From Eriocheir sinensis (taxonomy: Eukaryota > Arthropoda > Malacostraca > Decapoda > Varunidae), in assembly GCF_024679095.1 (NCBI RefSeq), contig NC_066535.1:246501-310500 (forward strand): a stretch of 64,000 bases of DNA, given 5' to 3'. Positions within the stretch are counted from its first letter, which is position 1, and each line of letters starts with the position of its first letter. Of the stretch, positions 35,656 to 47,971 are shown one piece after another. The notes beneath the pieces were generated by a model that saw only the letters and a program-made list of their open reading frames with translations, was not told the origin of the DNA and made no database searches. The position numbers were made by a program, and so were the translations under genes.

Positions 35656-35739
35656 CACATAAAATAATATGAATCTATATAAAAACATATATTCAAAATA
35701 AACATTCAATAATGTAAATACGTATAAATAAAACAAATA

Positions 35740-35742
<3 letters not shown>

Positions 35743-35833
<91 letters not shown>
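35743..35833. repeat. (AT)n microsatellite
   Basis: About 91 bp of AT, only about two monomers from the preceding tract. Confidence 0.95.
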
Positions 35834-35835
<2 letters not shown>

Positions 35836-38801
35836 AAGTACATATAAAATAATGTAAATTCGTATCAAAATAAATCAACAAAATAGTAATAATATAATAT
35901 ATATTTGAATTAAAAAAAAATTTACAAAATACACATAACATAACTAAAACTTGTATTAAAATATATACAAAAATATCCAGAAATAATTTAAATTTATTTG
36001 AAAATACATATACAAAAATACACATAAAACTAGGTAAATTTCTTTTGAAATATATATACAAAATACCCATAAAATACTGTAAATTTGTGTCAAAATATAT
36101 CAACAAATACACATAAAATAACGTAAATTTGTATCAAATATATATACAAAATACACATAGAATAATATAAAATCGTATCAAAATAAATGAACAGAATATC
36201 AATAAAATAATGTAAATTTCTATGAAAATAAAGATGCAAAATACCCATAAAATAACGCATATTTATATAAAAATATATATACAAAAATACACATGAAATA
36301 ATTTAATTTGGTTTAATATAAATATACAAAATGTACATACAATAAGGCAAATTTGTATTGAAATAGATATGCAAAATACACATCAAATAATGTAAATTTG
36401 TACTAAAACATATATACGAAAACACATAAGATAACGTAAATTTTTATGAAAATATATATAAAAAATACACATAAAATGATGTAAATACGTATAAAAATAT
36501 ATATACAAAATACACCTAAAATAGGGTAAATTCGTATCAAATTCAAAAACTAAATTTCAATAAAAGAATGTTTATATGTAGGAAAATAAATATACAAAAT
36601 AATATATAAAATATCTAAAATTTGTACAAAAATACATACAAAAATACATAAAAATAACTTTAATTTTTCTGAAAATCGATATACAAAATTCACATAAAAT
36701 TAGGTAAATTTGCATTGAAGTACATATACAAAATACACCTAAAATAATGTAAATTTGTATGAAAATATATAAACAAATAGACATAAAGTAGCGTATATTT
36801 GTATAAAATATATATAGAAAATGCACATTAAATAATGTAAATATATAAAATAAAGCATATACAAAATACACATAAAACAATGTAAAATCGTATCAAAATA
36901 AATACACAGAATATCAGTAAAATAATGTTAATTTGTATGAAAATAAAGATGCAAAACACCCAATAAAAAAGCATATTTTTATAAAAATATATATGCAAAA
37001 ATACACATCAAATAATTAAATTTGTATTAAAATAAATATACAAAATGCACATACAATATGGTAAATTTGTATTGAAATAGATATGCAAAGAAACATAAAA
37101 CAATATAAATTTGTTTCAAAATATATATACGAATACACACACAAAAAGACGTAATTTTCCATAAAAATATATATAAAAAATACACATAAAATGATGTAAA
37201 TACGTATAAAAATATATATACAAAATACACATAAAATAATTTAAACTCGTATCAAAATAAATAAACAAAATACCAATAGAGGAATGTGAATTTGTATGAA
37301 AATAAATATACAAAATACACATAAAATTAGGTAAATTTTTATTGAAATACACATACAAAATACACATAAAATAATGTAAATTTGAATGAAAATATATAAA
37401 CAAATACACTTAAAATAAGGTAAATTTGTATAAAATATATATACAAAATACACATTAAATAATGTAAATATGTATAAGAAATATAAACAAAAAATCGTAT
37501 CAAAATAAATACACAGAAGATTAGTAAAATAATGTAAATTTGTATGAAAATAAAGATGCAAAATACCCATAAAATAACGCATTTTTTATAAAAATATATA
37601 TACGATAGTACACATCAAATATTTAAATTTGTTTTAAAATAAATGTACAAAATGCACATGCAATAAGGTAAATTTGTATTGAAATAGATATACAAAATAC
37701 ATATAAAACAAGGTAAATTTGTTTCAAAATATATATACGAATACCCATAGAATAACGTAGATTTCTATAAAAATATATTTAGAAAATACACATAAAATGA
37801 AGTAAATACGTATAAAAAACATATACAAAATACACATAAAATAATGTAAATTCGTATCAAAATAAATAAACAAAATATCAATAAAAGAATGTGTATTTGT
37901 GTAAATATAAATATACAAAATACACATAAAATAACGTAAATTTGTATAAAACTATATTCAAAAATACACAGAAGTAATTAAATTTGTTTGAAAATAAATA
38001 TACAAAATACACATAAAATAAACTAAATTTGAATTGAAATATATATACAAAATACATAAAATAATGTAAATTTCTATCAAAATATTTATACAAATACACA
38101 TATAATAACGTATATTTGTATAAAAATATATAAACAAAATACACATTAAATAATGTAAATACATATAAAAATTATGTACAAAATACACATATAATCATGT
38201 AATTCGTATAAAAATAAATAAACAAAATACCAATAAAATAATGTAAATTTGTATGAGAAAACAAATACAAAATACACAAAGTAACGCAAATTTCTATAAA
38301 AATATATGTACAGAAATGCACATAAAATAAAGTAAATTTGCATGAAAATATATATATACAAAACACACATTAAATAATGTAAATGCGTATGAAAATATTT
38401 ATACAAAATACCTATGAAATAATTTAAACTCGTTTCGAATTAAATTAAAAAAATACCAATAAAATAATGTAATTTTGGAACAAAATATATATAGAAAATA
38501 CACATAAAATAACTTAAATACAAATATACACACAAAATAATAATAAATTGAATGAAATGTATATACAAAATAAACATAAAATAATGTATTTATAATGAAA
38601 TATATGTACAAAATACACATAAAATAACGTAAATTTCTATGAAAATATATATACAAATACACATAAAATAACATGAATTTGTATAAAAATATGTATTCAA
38701 AATAAACATTAAATAATGTAAATGCGTATAAAAATATATATACAAAGTACATATAAGATAACGTAAATTCGTATCAAAATAAATCAAGAAAATAACAGTA
38801 A

Positions 38802-40169
<1,368 letters not shown>

Positions 40170-40185
40170 GTGTGCCCGAACTTAC

Positions 40186-40302
40186 CTTCCTTAGGTATCA
40201 ACCACTCCACAAAGAAAGGTTGGAAAGTTGGGAAGGCTGGTGATGACTGCCTCAGGGCTGGGACCAAACCTAAAGGCTTGATTCTTAGTTTCATGTTTTT
40301 TT
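40186..40302 (-). other. Possible exon of an unidentified gene
   Basis: On the minus strand a segment of about 117 bp lies between an acceptor-like CTGTGCATAG and a strong donor GAAG|GTAAGTTCG. One frame is open across it and contains PAFPTFQPFFVEWLIPKE. A competing frame from a second acceptor (near 40364) is also open for about 60 codons before stopping. I recognise neither product. Intron phase does not match the other candidate exon at 40639-40751, so they need not be adjacent exons. Confidence 0.28.
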
Positions 40303-40566
40303 CTATGCACAGAGAAGGTTCCAATGGGGAATGTGTGTACATTCATATATTTGAATATGACAGCTGAAAAATACAAGCAAATGAGGATAGAGTGTGTGGC
40401 ATTTATGGGCCTGGAAGGTCAGGAGGTCCTAAATGTAGGAAACTGCATATAATCTAACATAAATAAATGAATCAGAAAATTGGTATATTGATGTTTTTTT
40501 TAAATATAACATCTGTACCATTATATGCAATGTACAACAATGTCCTGATGTTCCAGGCCAATAAAT

Positions 40567-40567
<1 letters not shown>

Positions 40568-40625
<58 letters not shown>
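40568..40625. repeat. (AC)n microsatellite
   Basis: About 58 bp of CA dinucleotides. Confidence 0.95.
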
Positions 40626-40627
<2 letters not shown>

Positions 40628-40638
40628 TCCTCATTAAC

Positions 40639-40751
40639 TTGTATTTTCCAGGTGGTATCCTTAAATTTTTGAATGTAAACATATTCCAGCAGCACCTCTG
40701 TGGTGTAAGGAAGAACCATATAGCCAAGGATCCATGCCTGGAGTTCATTTT
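40639..40751 (-). other. Possible 113-bp exon of an unidentified gene
   Basis: On the minus strand a polypyrimidine tract and acceptor (TTTTTTTTCCTGTGTTCTAG) precede an open segment containing ELQAWILGYMVLPYTTEVLL. It ends in phase 0 before a candidate donor GTTAAT. The mixed, non-repetitive composition (Trp, Gln, Lys, acidic residues) is unlike the surrounding repeats. I do not recognise the family. The (AC)n tract lies just downstream, as expected in an intron. The donor is weak, so the 3' border is uncertain. Confidence 0.38.
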
Positions 40752-41087
40752 CTAGAACACAGGAAAAAAAAATCAGGTAAAAAAGTTGTTCCAATGTAAA
40801 AGGTCATGATTGTTATGCCTCTATGCCAGAGACGACCTGTAAAGTGCTGGGCACACATATAGGGCTTAACTCGGTAGCTGCTGGGACCATGTTTCTTAAA
40901 GGCGCCTCTAAGCAGAAAAAAAAGAAAGAGAAATAATCATCACTCGCGCAAACTATTTCATAATACGTATCAACGCATTTGTGATCAGTTTATGCATCAT
41001 CTATTCTGGGGGGTTTATATCATGGAAAAAATTTGTCCCATCACTGATACACAATAAAACCACAAATTTGGCCCGTCACTGCTACCG
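40752..41087. other. Non-coding low-copy or degenerate repeat DNA
   Basis: No convincing frame is present. It contains GGGCTTAACTCGGTAGC and neighbouring sequence that may be an old interspersed repeat, ending at the LINE poly-T. Confidence 0.4.
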
Positions 41088-42713
41088 TTTTTTTTTTTTT
41101 TTTTTTTTTTTTTACTGCAAAGGATACAGTTTAAGGGCATAAAAAAATAAAACTAATGAAAAAAAAAAGCCCGCTACTCACTGCTCCTAAAAAGAGTGCA
41201 GTGGAGTGACCAAAAGAGAGGTCAATTTCGGGATAAGAGGAGTCCTGATATCCTCCTCTTGAAAGAGTTCAAGTCGTAGGCAGGACGGAATACAGATGAA
41301 GGAAGATTGTTCCAGAGTTTACCAGCGTGAGGGATGAAAGAGTGAAGATGCTGATTTAACTCTTGCATAAGGAGTTTGAACAGTATAGGGAGAGCTTGAG
41401 TAGAGAGTCATGTGTGGCGAGGCCACGGGAGGGGGGGAGGCATGCAGTTAGCAAGTTCAGAAAAGCAGTCAGCATGAAAATATCGATAGAAGATAGAAAG
41501 ACAACATGGTGACGGAATTTAAGAGGTAGAAGATTATCAGTAAGAGGTGGAGAGCTGATGAGATGAAGAGCCTTAGACTCCACTCTGTCCAGAAGAGCTG
41601 TATGAGTGGAGCCCCCCCACACGTGAGATGCATACTCCATACGAGTGCGGACAAGGCCCCTGTATATGGATAGTAACTGTGCGGGGAAGAAGAACTGGTG
41701 GAAATGATACAGAACGCCCAACCACGAGGAAGATGATTTAGTGAGAGAGGAGATGTGAAGTTTCCAGTTAAGATTTTGAGTTAAGGATAGACCGAGGATA
41801 TTTAGTGAAGAAGAAGACAGCTGAGTGTTGTCGAGGAACAGGGGATAGGTGTTTGGAAGATTGTGTCGAGATGATAGGTGGAGAAATTGAGTTTTTGAGG
41901 CATTGAAGGACACAAGGTTCCTCATACCCCAATATGGAATTGATAGCAAGGTCGTCAGCGTATGAGTGGATAGGACAGCTTGTTATGGAATGATCATTGA
42001 TGAATAACAGGAAAAGAGTGGGTGATAGGACAGAGCCCTGTGGAACACCACTGTTGATAGGTTTAGGGGAAGAACAGTGACCGTCTACTACCGCAGAGAT
42101 AGAACGACCGGAAATGAAACTGGAGATAAAGGAACAGAGAGAAGGATAGAATCCAAGAGAGGGCAGTTTAGAAAGCAAAGACTTGTGCCAGCCTCTATCG
42201 AAAGCTTTCGATATGTCTAGCGCAACTGAGAAAGTTTCACCGAAACGGCTAAGAGAGGATGACCAAGAATCAGTTAAGAGAGTAAGAAGATCGCCAGTAG
42301 AACGCCCCTTGCGGAACCCATACTGGCAATCAGATAGAAGGTCAGAAGAGGAAAGGTGCTTTTGAATCTTCTGGTTAAGGATTGATTCAAAAGCTTTAGA
42401 CAGACAGGAAAGTAAAGCTATAGGGCGGTAGTTTGAGGGGTTGGAGCGGTCACCCTTCTTAGGCACAGGCTGTATGAAGGCATACTTACAGCAGAAAGGA
42501 AAGGTAGATGTTGATAGGCAGAGGCGAAAGAGTTTGACCAGGCAGGGCGTCAGCACGGAGGCACAGTTTTTAAGGACAATAGGAGGCACTCCATCAGGTC
42601 CATAAGCCTTCAGAGAGTTGAGGCCAGAGAGGGCACAGAAAACATCATTCCGAAGAATCTTAATACGAGGCATAAAGGAGTCAGAGGGAGGATGAGTAGG
42701 AGGAATATGCCCA
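41088..42713 (-). mobile_element. LINE copy 3 (CR1/jockey-like), minus strand
   Basis: Poly-T (41088-41113) marks the 3' end of a minus-strand copy of the same LINE family. It includes 3' UTR, C-terminus and RT, and is 5'-truncated just before the RT start. It belongs to a slightly different subfamily from copies 1 and 2 (FINDHS instead of FIDDLLSK after SPTLFLL). Its 5' end meets LINE copy 4 head to head, sharing CCCA at 42710-42713. Confidence 0.92.
41356..42673 (-). pseudogene. LINE copy 3 reverse transcriptase, internally deleted
   Basis: RT is open from about 42673 down to the catalytic YADD (GPDGVPP, NYRPIAL, GFRKGRSTGD, DISKAFDR, SGVPQGSVLSP). Immediately after YADD, near 41945, a deletion of roughly 120 bp fuses it to the region encoding NLVSFNASKTQFLHLS and changes frame. 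The second open stretch (41949-41356) holds the C-terminal part with GGSTHTALLDR and then drifts out of frame. It is inactive. Confidence 0.85.
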
Positions 42714-43780
42714 CTCTCTTCCTGTTATTCATCAATGATCTTTCCATAACAATCTGTCCTATCCACTCATCCACTGACGACTCCACTCTACATTATTCAA
42801 CTTCTTTCAATAGAAGGCCATCCCAACAGGAATTACAAGACTCCAGACTGGAGGGTGCAGAACGCTTAACCTCAGACCTTGATATCATTTCCGAGTGGGG
42901 TGAAATGAACCTGGTGTCCTTCAATGTCCCCAAAACCCAATTTCTTCACCTATCAACTCGACACAATCTTCCAAACACCTATCCCCTATTCTTCGACAAC
43001 ACTCAGCTGTCACCATCTTCAACACTAAATATCCTCGGTCTATCCTTAACTCATTCTTCGACAACACTCAGCTGTCACCATCTTCAACACTAAATATCCT
43101 CGGTCTATCCTTAACTCAAAATCTTAACTGGAAACTTCATATCTCCTCTCTCACTAAATCAGCTTCCTCGAGGTTGGGCGTTCTGTATTGTCTCTGCCGG
43201 TTCTTCTCCCCCGCCCAGTTGCTATCCATATACAGGGGCCTTGTCCGCCCTCGTATGGAGTATGCATTTCACGTGTGGGGGGGCTCCACTCACACAGCTC
43301 TTCTGGACAGAGTGGAGTCTAAGGCTCTTCGTCTCATCAGCTCTCCTCCTCTTACTGATAGTCGTCTTCCTCTTAAATTCCGCCCGTGTTGCCTCTCTTT
43401 CTATCTTCTACCGTTATTTTAACGCCGACTGCTCTTCTAAACTTGCTAACTGCATGCCTCCCCCCCTCTCCCGCAGCCTCGCCACACACGACTTTCTACT
43501 CAAACTCATCCCTATATTGTCCAAACCCCTTACGCACGAGTTAACCAGCATCTTCACTCTTTCATCCCTCACGATGGTAAACTCTGGAACAATCTCCTTT
43601 CATCTGTATTTCCTCCTGTGTATGACTTGAACTCTTTCAAGAGGAGGGTATCAGGACACCTCTTCTCCCGAAATTGATCTATCTTTCGGCCACTCCTCTA
43701 ACTCTTTTTGGAAGCAGTGAGAAGTGGGCTTTTTTTTTTTTTCATTATTGATTCCTTTTTTTATGCCCTTGAACTGGGTT
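42710..43780 (+). mobile_element. LINE copy 4 (CR1/jockey-like), plus strand
   Basis: This copy starts inside RT at the SPTLFLLFI motif and runs to the family 3' UTR (T-rich stretch near 43730, then ATGCCCTTGAAC). The tail is degenerate, with no clean poly-A. It shares the FINDLSIT subfamily signature with copy 3. Confidence 0.88.
42714..43676 (+). pseudogene. LINE copy 4 RT C-terminal half, disrupted
   Basis: The frame contains FINDLSIT. At the YADD box, CACTGACGAC encodes TDD, so the catalytic motif reads STDD (42768-42780) and is mutated. A 65-bp tandem duplication (42988-43052 and 43053-43117) shifts the frame. Further frame changes occur near 43290 and 43385. Downstream C-terminal family motifs remain in alternate frames (RPRMEYAFHVWGGSTHTALL). 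Confidence 0.83.
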
Positions 43781-43808
43781 AATAGAGAAAGCCGGAGGGT
43801 GTCATGGC

Positions 43809-44269
43809 TCATGAAAAGTTTTGACATGAGCTGCAAGTAAATCCAACTTCTTTATCTCTAAAAACCTGTGATGGTATTAGTTCACAGTCTTTGTGATACC
43901 AATCATGGCATTTTCGACACTGAGCCATATCCCCTCCAACTGCTCTTGGAAAATATGGTTGGCGGCACAAACAGAAAAGGCTATATCTTTTAAATTTCCT
44001 TAAAAATTTTCCTTTTCTACGGCGAAGCTGTGAGGGGAACGGGGCCAGGTATTCCTGCTGAAAACATTCTAAAAGATGGTCCCTCATGCTGCCTTGCTCC
44101 CATTGACATAAAGATGGATCCTGGCCTACACAAAGAGAAGCTGCAGCTGCAATAGCAAAAAGCCTACAATCTGAACTTCCTTGCTGTCTCTGGAAGCTTT
44201 CCCAGACCAGCTCCATTACTGGTCCTTCATAATGCAGCATTCCGGCAATACTTTTCAGGAGATTAGGCT
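43809..44269 (-). CDS. Last exon of integrase-protease gene: Ulp1/C48-like catalytic Cys block plus PHD finger
   Basis: On the minus strand an acceptor (TTATTCTTACAG, ending at 44270) precedes an open segment to the stop at 43809-43811. It begins EPNLLKSIAGMLHYEGPV and contains QRQQGSSDCRLFAIA, the Gln...Cys oxyanion/nucleophile block of Ulp1-type (C48-like) cysteine proteases. The residue after Cys, usually Gly, is Arg here. A C4HC3 PHD-like zinc finger follows: CLC, CRKC, H in WYHKDC, and CSSC. The matching His/Asp block of the protease lies about 8.6 kb upstream on the same strand (52,873-53,185), so this reads as the 3' exon of one gene split by a TE-filled intron. Such domain sets occur in integrase-derived KRBA2-like/Ginger-like proteins (family recall). 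The splice phase to the upstream block cannot be made to fit, so the gene may be broken. Confidence 0.68.
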
Positions 44270-44306
44270 CTGTAAGAATAAACCAAAGCATTGAGGTATG
44301 TGTGCA

Positions 44307-44310
<4 letters not shown>

Positions 44311-44356
<46 letters not shown>
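44311..44356. repeat. (GT)n microsatellite
   Basis: About 46 bp of GT dinucleotides immediately 5' of repeat unit 1 of the cluster. Confidence 0.95.
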
Positions 44357-44358
<2 letters not shown>

Positions 44359-44672
44359 ACCTAGTTGTAGTTTTACAGGGCCTGGGCTTACGTTCATGTG
44401 GTCCCGTCTCCCTATCTGTATTTGTCAAGCTTTTCCTTAAAGTTTCACACACTCTTCGCCGATACTACTTCCAAATCTCTATGTTTCTTTGCGGGAAGCT
44501 ATATTTCTTTAAGTCTCTCAAGCAGCTTCCTTTCCTCAGTTTTTTACTGTGTCCTCGTGTGTTGCTGACATTTCTTCCTTCTCTTAACAGTAACTCCTCA
44601 TTGTCTACTTCTTCCATTTTGATAAAAAAAAAATTATATTTGTATTAGGTCTCTCCTTTCTCTTCTTTCTTC

Positions 44673-44720
<48 letters not shown>

Positions 44721-44925
44721 ATTTACCTATTTGTAGTCTACCGGGCCCGAGCTAAGCTCTAATAATCCCGTCTCCATATTTAATATTCACCCAGACTTTC
44801 TTTCATGTGTGCGTGCGTGCGCGTGTGTGTAGTCTACCGGGTCCGAGCTAAACTCTAATAGTCCCATCTCCATATCTACATTCAATGAGCCTTTCCTTCA
44901 TTTGTTGGACACTGTGTGTGTGTGT
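44357..44925. repeat. Cluster of three GT-linked interspersed repeat units
   Basis: Three related units in the same orientation start at 44357 (TTACCTAGTTGTAGTTTTAC), 44721 (ATTTACCTATTTGTAGTCTA) and 44829 (TAGTCTACCGGGTCCGAGCT). Each follows a GT-rich microsatellite and contains a diverged CGGG(C/T)C..GAGCTAA..CTCTAATA..CCCATCTCCATAT series. They are non-coding. I associate this GT-linked unit with decapod genomes, but that is recollection only. Confidence 0.7.
44675..44719. repeat. (GT)n microsatellite
   Basis: About 45 bp of GT dinucleotides 5' of unit 2. Confidence 0.95.
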
Positions 44926-45152
44926 ATGCTTACGTGCGCATGGGTGGTTCTCTCACCTGGTTCTCTCACCTGGTGGGCTTCCCAGAACCCGGTAGACACA
45001 GGGCCCAAAAGGAAGCCGCACTCTGCTGATGCGCCAGCCCGACTAGCTCAATAACCTCCGTACATACAAATACATGTGCTATAGACAGAGCTGGAATTGT
45101 GCATCATGTGCAGCAAAGTAAATAATCAATTAATAATATGTAAATGAACAAA

Positions 45153-45807
45153 CTAAAATGTAAGAAGTCTGTCACCGAGATGAGCAGCAAGGGATGCTTT
45201 GAATGCCGAGAGTGAATTAGCTGAAACAACATGCTGGGGAAGAGAGTTCCACAGCGAAATACCTCTGACGTTGAAGAACCTCTTGCGGATCTCTAATTCA
45301 GTTATTATGCGTGCAACCTTATATTGATGGCCTCTTGTGGTGCCTAGAGGTGGACTGACAAACATATCCTCGGGGGCAACAGCACAGAAACCGTGAAATA
45401 TTTGCCAATACTTAACCATGTCATGTCGTAGCAGCCGACCATGGACAGAGTACAAGTCCAAAGCCTTCAGTCTCTGGGAATAACTTAGATGCTCCATACC
45501 TCTAATGTTCCTCAAGTGAGTTGAGATCAGTAATATATCCCAGATTCCACACAGCTGAACAATATTCAAGTAAAGGCCGAATGTGCGTCACATAAATAGG
45601 GACAAGAAAGGTAGCATCGCGGTTAACTGAAGATTTAAGTAGATTTTGAGCCATGCAACCTGCTTTCTGGACGACGTTCTGTATGTGCTGGTGAATTTTC
45701 AAGGAAGAATCGACATTAACCCCAAGGTCCATTGCAGAATCTTTAACAGGAATAGGAATGCCATTTAGATAGTACATCCCAGAGGCCGGTAAACCTGACA
45801 AGTCCAC
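45153..45807 (-). pseudogene. CR1 LINE ORF2, C-terminal region in two frames
   Basis: Segment 45807-45502 (KDLGV-like AMDLGVNVD, HIRPLLEYCSAVW) and segment 45569-45153 (RNIRGMEHLSYSQRLKALDL, GISLWNSLPQHVV, SAFKASL) are the connected C-terminal parts of CR1 ORF2. A frameshift near 45,530 separates them. The ending LWNSLP..V....SL..FK is typical of this clade. Confidence 0.82.
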
Positions 45808-45816
45808 GGTCCGCCT

Positions 45817-46674
45817 CTAGAATTTGACAACTACACATTTATTAATGTTCATGGATAAACCCCAAGACAATGCAACTTTGTAAAGATTATCAATATCTCT
45901 TTGACAAGAAGCCATGTTTTGGTGAGCAGTATGCACACAGTTAGTCTCAAGTGAAATATACAATTTAAGGTCATCAGCAAAATTTTTTGTATGGGAACTA
46001 ATGTCATGAGTAAGAAAGTTAATATATAGAAGAAATAGAAGTGGACCAAGAACTGAACCCTGGGGCACTCCACTGACCACATCGCAAGGACGACTCAGCT
46101 GACGATCGACTACAACATTCATAGCCCGAGATTTTAAAAACTCCCTTATCCAGCCCAAAAGCTTGCCTGTAATACCCGATTTCCTAAGCTTATCCAACAA
46201 AATGTCAAGACATACTGTGTCGAAGGCCTTAGAAAAGTCAAAAAGAATGAGATCAACATTTGTACCCCGGTCCATGGCACAAGTAACATCATTGTATGTC
46301 CGCAGCAGCTGCTTCTCTGTGGATCTGCCTGGACGAAAACCAAACTGCTCATTGCACAAAATGTTATTACTTGTGGCATAATCAAAAATAAATTTACATA
46401 ACATACGCTCAAGAGATTTCACACAGACTGATGTCAGCGATACTGGTCTATAATTTAAAGGATCATGTCTAATCCCCTTCTTAAAGATTGGCACAATCAA
46501 GGACCTCTTCCATATGGATGGTAGAGTGCCTGTGTCCAGAGAAGATCTGAAAATGAGCCATAAAGGGTAAGAAAGTTCATCTTCACAAGATTTAAGCAAA
46601 CAAGGATGGAGCTCGTCTGGTCCCATTGACGACGACACATCGAGATCTGAAAGTACAGCAGTGACAGAATCCAA
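45817..46674 (-). pseudogene. CR1 LINE ORF2, reverse transcriptase domain
   Basis: RT motifs in order are GPDELHPCLLKSC, WKRSLIVPIFKKG, NYRPVSLTSV, EQFGFRPGRSTEKQLL, FDFSKAFDTV, SGVPQGSVLGPLLFLLYIN and the catalytic FADD. The catalytic residues are present, but the domain is out of frame with the endonuclease and stops at 45817, so ORF2 is dead. It would have copied the element's RNA at the nicked target. Confidence 0.86.
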
Positions 46675-47960
46675 TGAGATATCAATGTGGAATCAGGAAT
46701 TTCCTGCACATAAACTGAGGAAAATGCCGCAGCGAAAATATTAGCCATGCCCTCTGCCTGGTTGATGACATTACCATTGTCTGACATTAGTAGACCAACT
46801 CGAGGTTTGCCCACCTTCTTCTGGCGTATATATGAATGAAAAACCTTTGAGTTGTGTAAAGATTTGTCTACAATTGACGCAACATACTCCGCCTGCTTTG
46901 CTAAGGTAAAATTCCGATACTGGAGGTTAGCCACCTGAAAAAGACTTAATGCATCAGTGGCCTCACCAGAATTCCTTCCTAAACGAGAACGTATTGTCTT
47001 GTATTGTATCCACAGCATATGGCGTCTCCTCTTCAAAGCTTGAGGCGGGCGAACCTGCCATTTAGGGGAATGAGCACCTGCCTTGATGGTAGAGGAGGGA
47101 ATGTATATATCAATTAAAGGCATCAAAATATTAAGGAAACGTGAAAACATCTGTTCGACATTAAGGTGTAGAAATTCCAAGTCCCAATCAACAACAAACA
47201 AGTGGCTACTTATCTGTTGGTATTTACCCTTATGCCAGAGTCTATGACTACATGACATTTGGGATCCCGAAATATCCTGAAAAATGTAACTACAAAGTGT
47301 TGGGCTGTGGCTACAACTAGGGAAGGGAGGAAGCACCCGTATCTCACTAACTCTGTCACTCTCACTAGTTAGAATAAGGTCTAGTGTGTTGCCAGAAGGG
47401 AGAAATGTCGGCTCAGTAACCCACTGAGTAAGCACAAGATAATTAAAACAATCATAGAATTGGCGATCCCTGAATGATAACCCAAATGAAACCAAATCCC
47501 TTTCCCAGTGAATTGAAGGCAAGTTGAAATCACCCAACAACACTACATCCTTACCCAAGCAAAATTCATAAAGAAAGTTAAGAAGTTGTTCATCATCCCC
47601 AAAAGTGTTAGAAGGTGGACGATAAATAGTAACAACATACAAATCATAATCTGAAAAGTAGGCCACTACCACATTAGGTACTTGAACAATTATCTCCGTG
47701 AAGCTGAGATACGATCTCAAATACATACAGACCCCGTGCTTATGTATATTACCTAAAACATCCTTCCTTAACAACACATAATTAGGAATATCAACAAATG
47801 AACTAGGGGTAGAAGAAAGCAGCCACGATTCACTAATACCCAAAACAGAAACATCATGATCCTGCAAAAAAGAATTCAAATAATTAGTTTTATTTACAAT
47901 TGAATTAACATTAGCATGTGCAATATACAATTTAGTAACACCATCACAGGTACCATCACC
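46497..47960 (-). pseudogene. CR1 LINE ORF2, endonuclease domain
   Basis: The frame is open upstream to overlap the ORF1 stop and has no early ATG, so translation was probably coupled or reinitiated. Endonuclease motifs are HANVNSI, catalytic Glu in GISESWL, YRPPSNTF, GDFNLPSIHW and a terminal PPFPSCSHSP where SDH is expected; the Asp appears replaced. A linker with YIRQKKVGKPRVG follows. The frame ends after a shift near 46,680, just before RT. Confidence 0.8.
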
Positions 47961-47971
47961 CAGAGACCCAT

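Noticed and set aside
40429..40640. Extension of the minus-strand frame into poly Cys-Val
   Set aside because: It is translation of the (AC)n microsatellite; only the segment before the candidate donor was kept as a possible exon.
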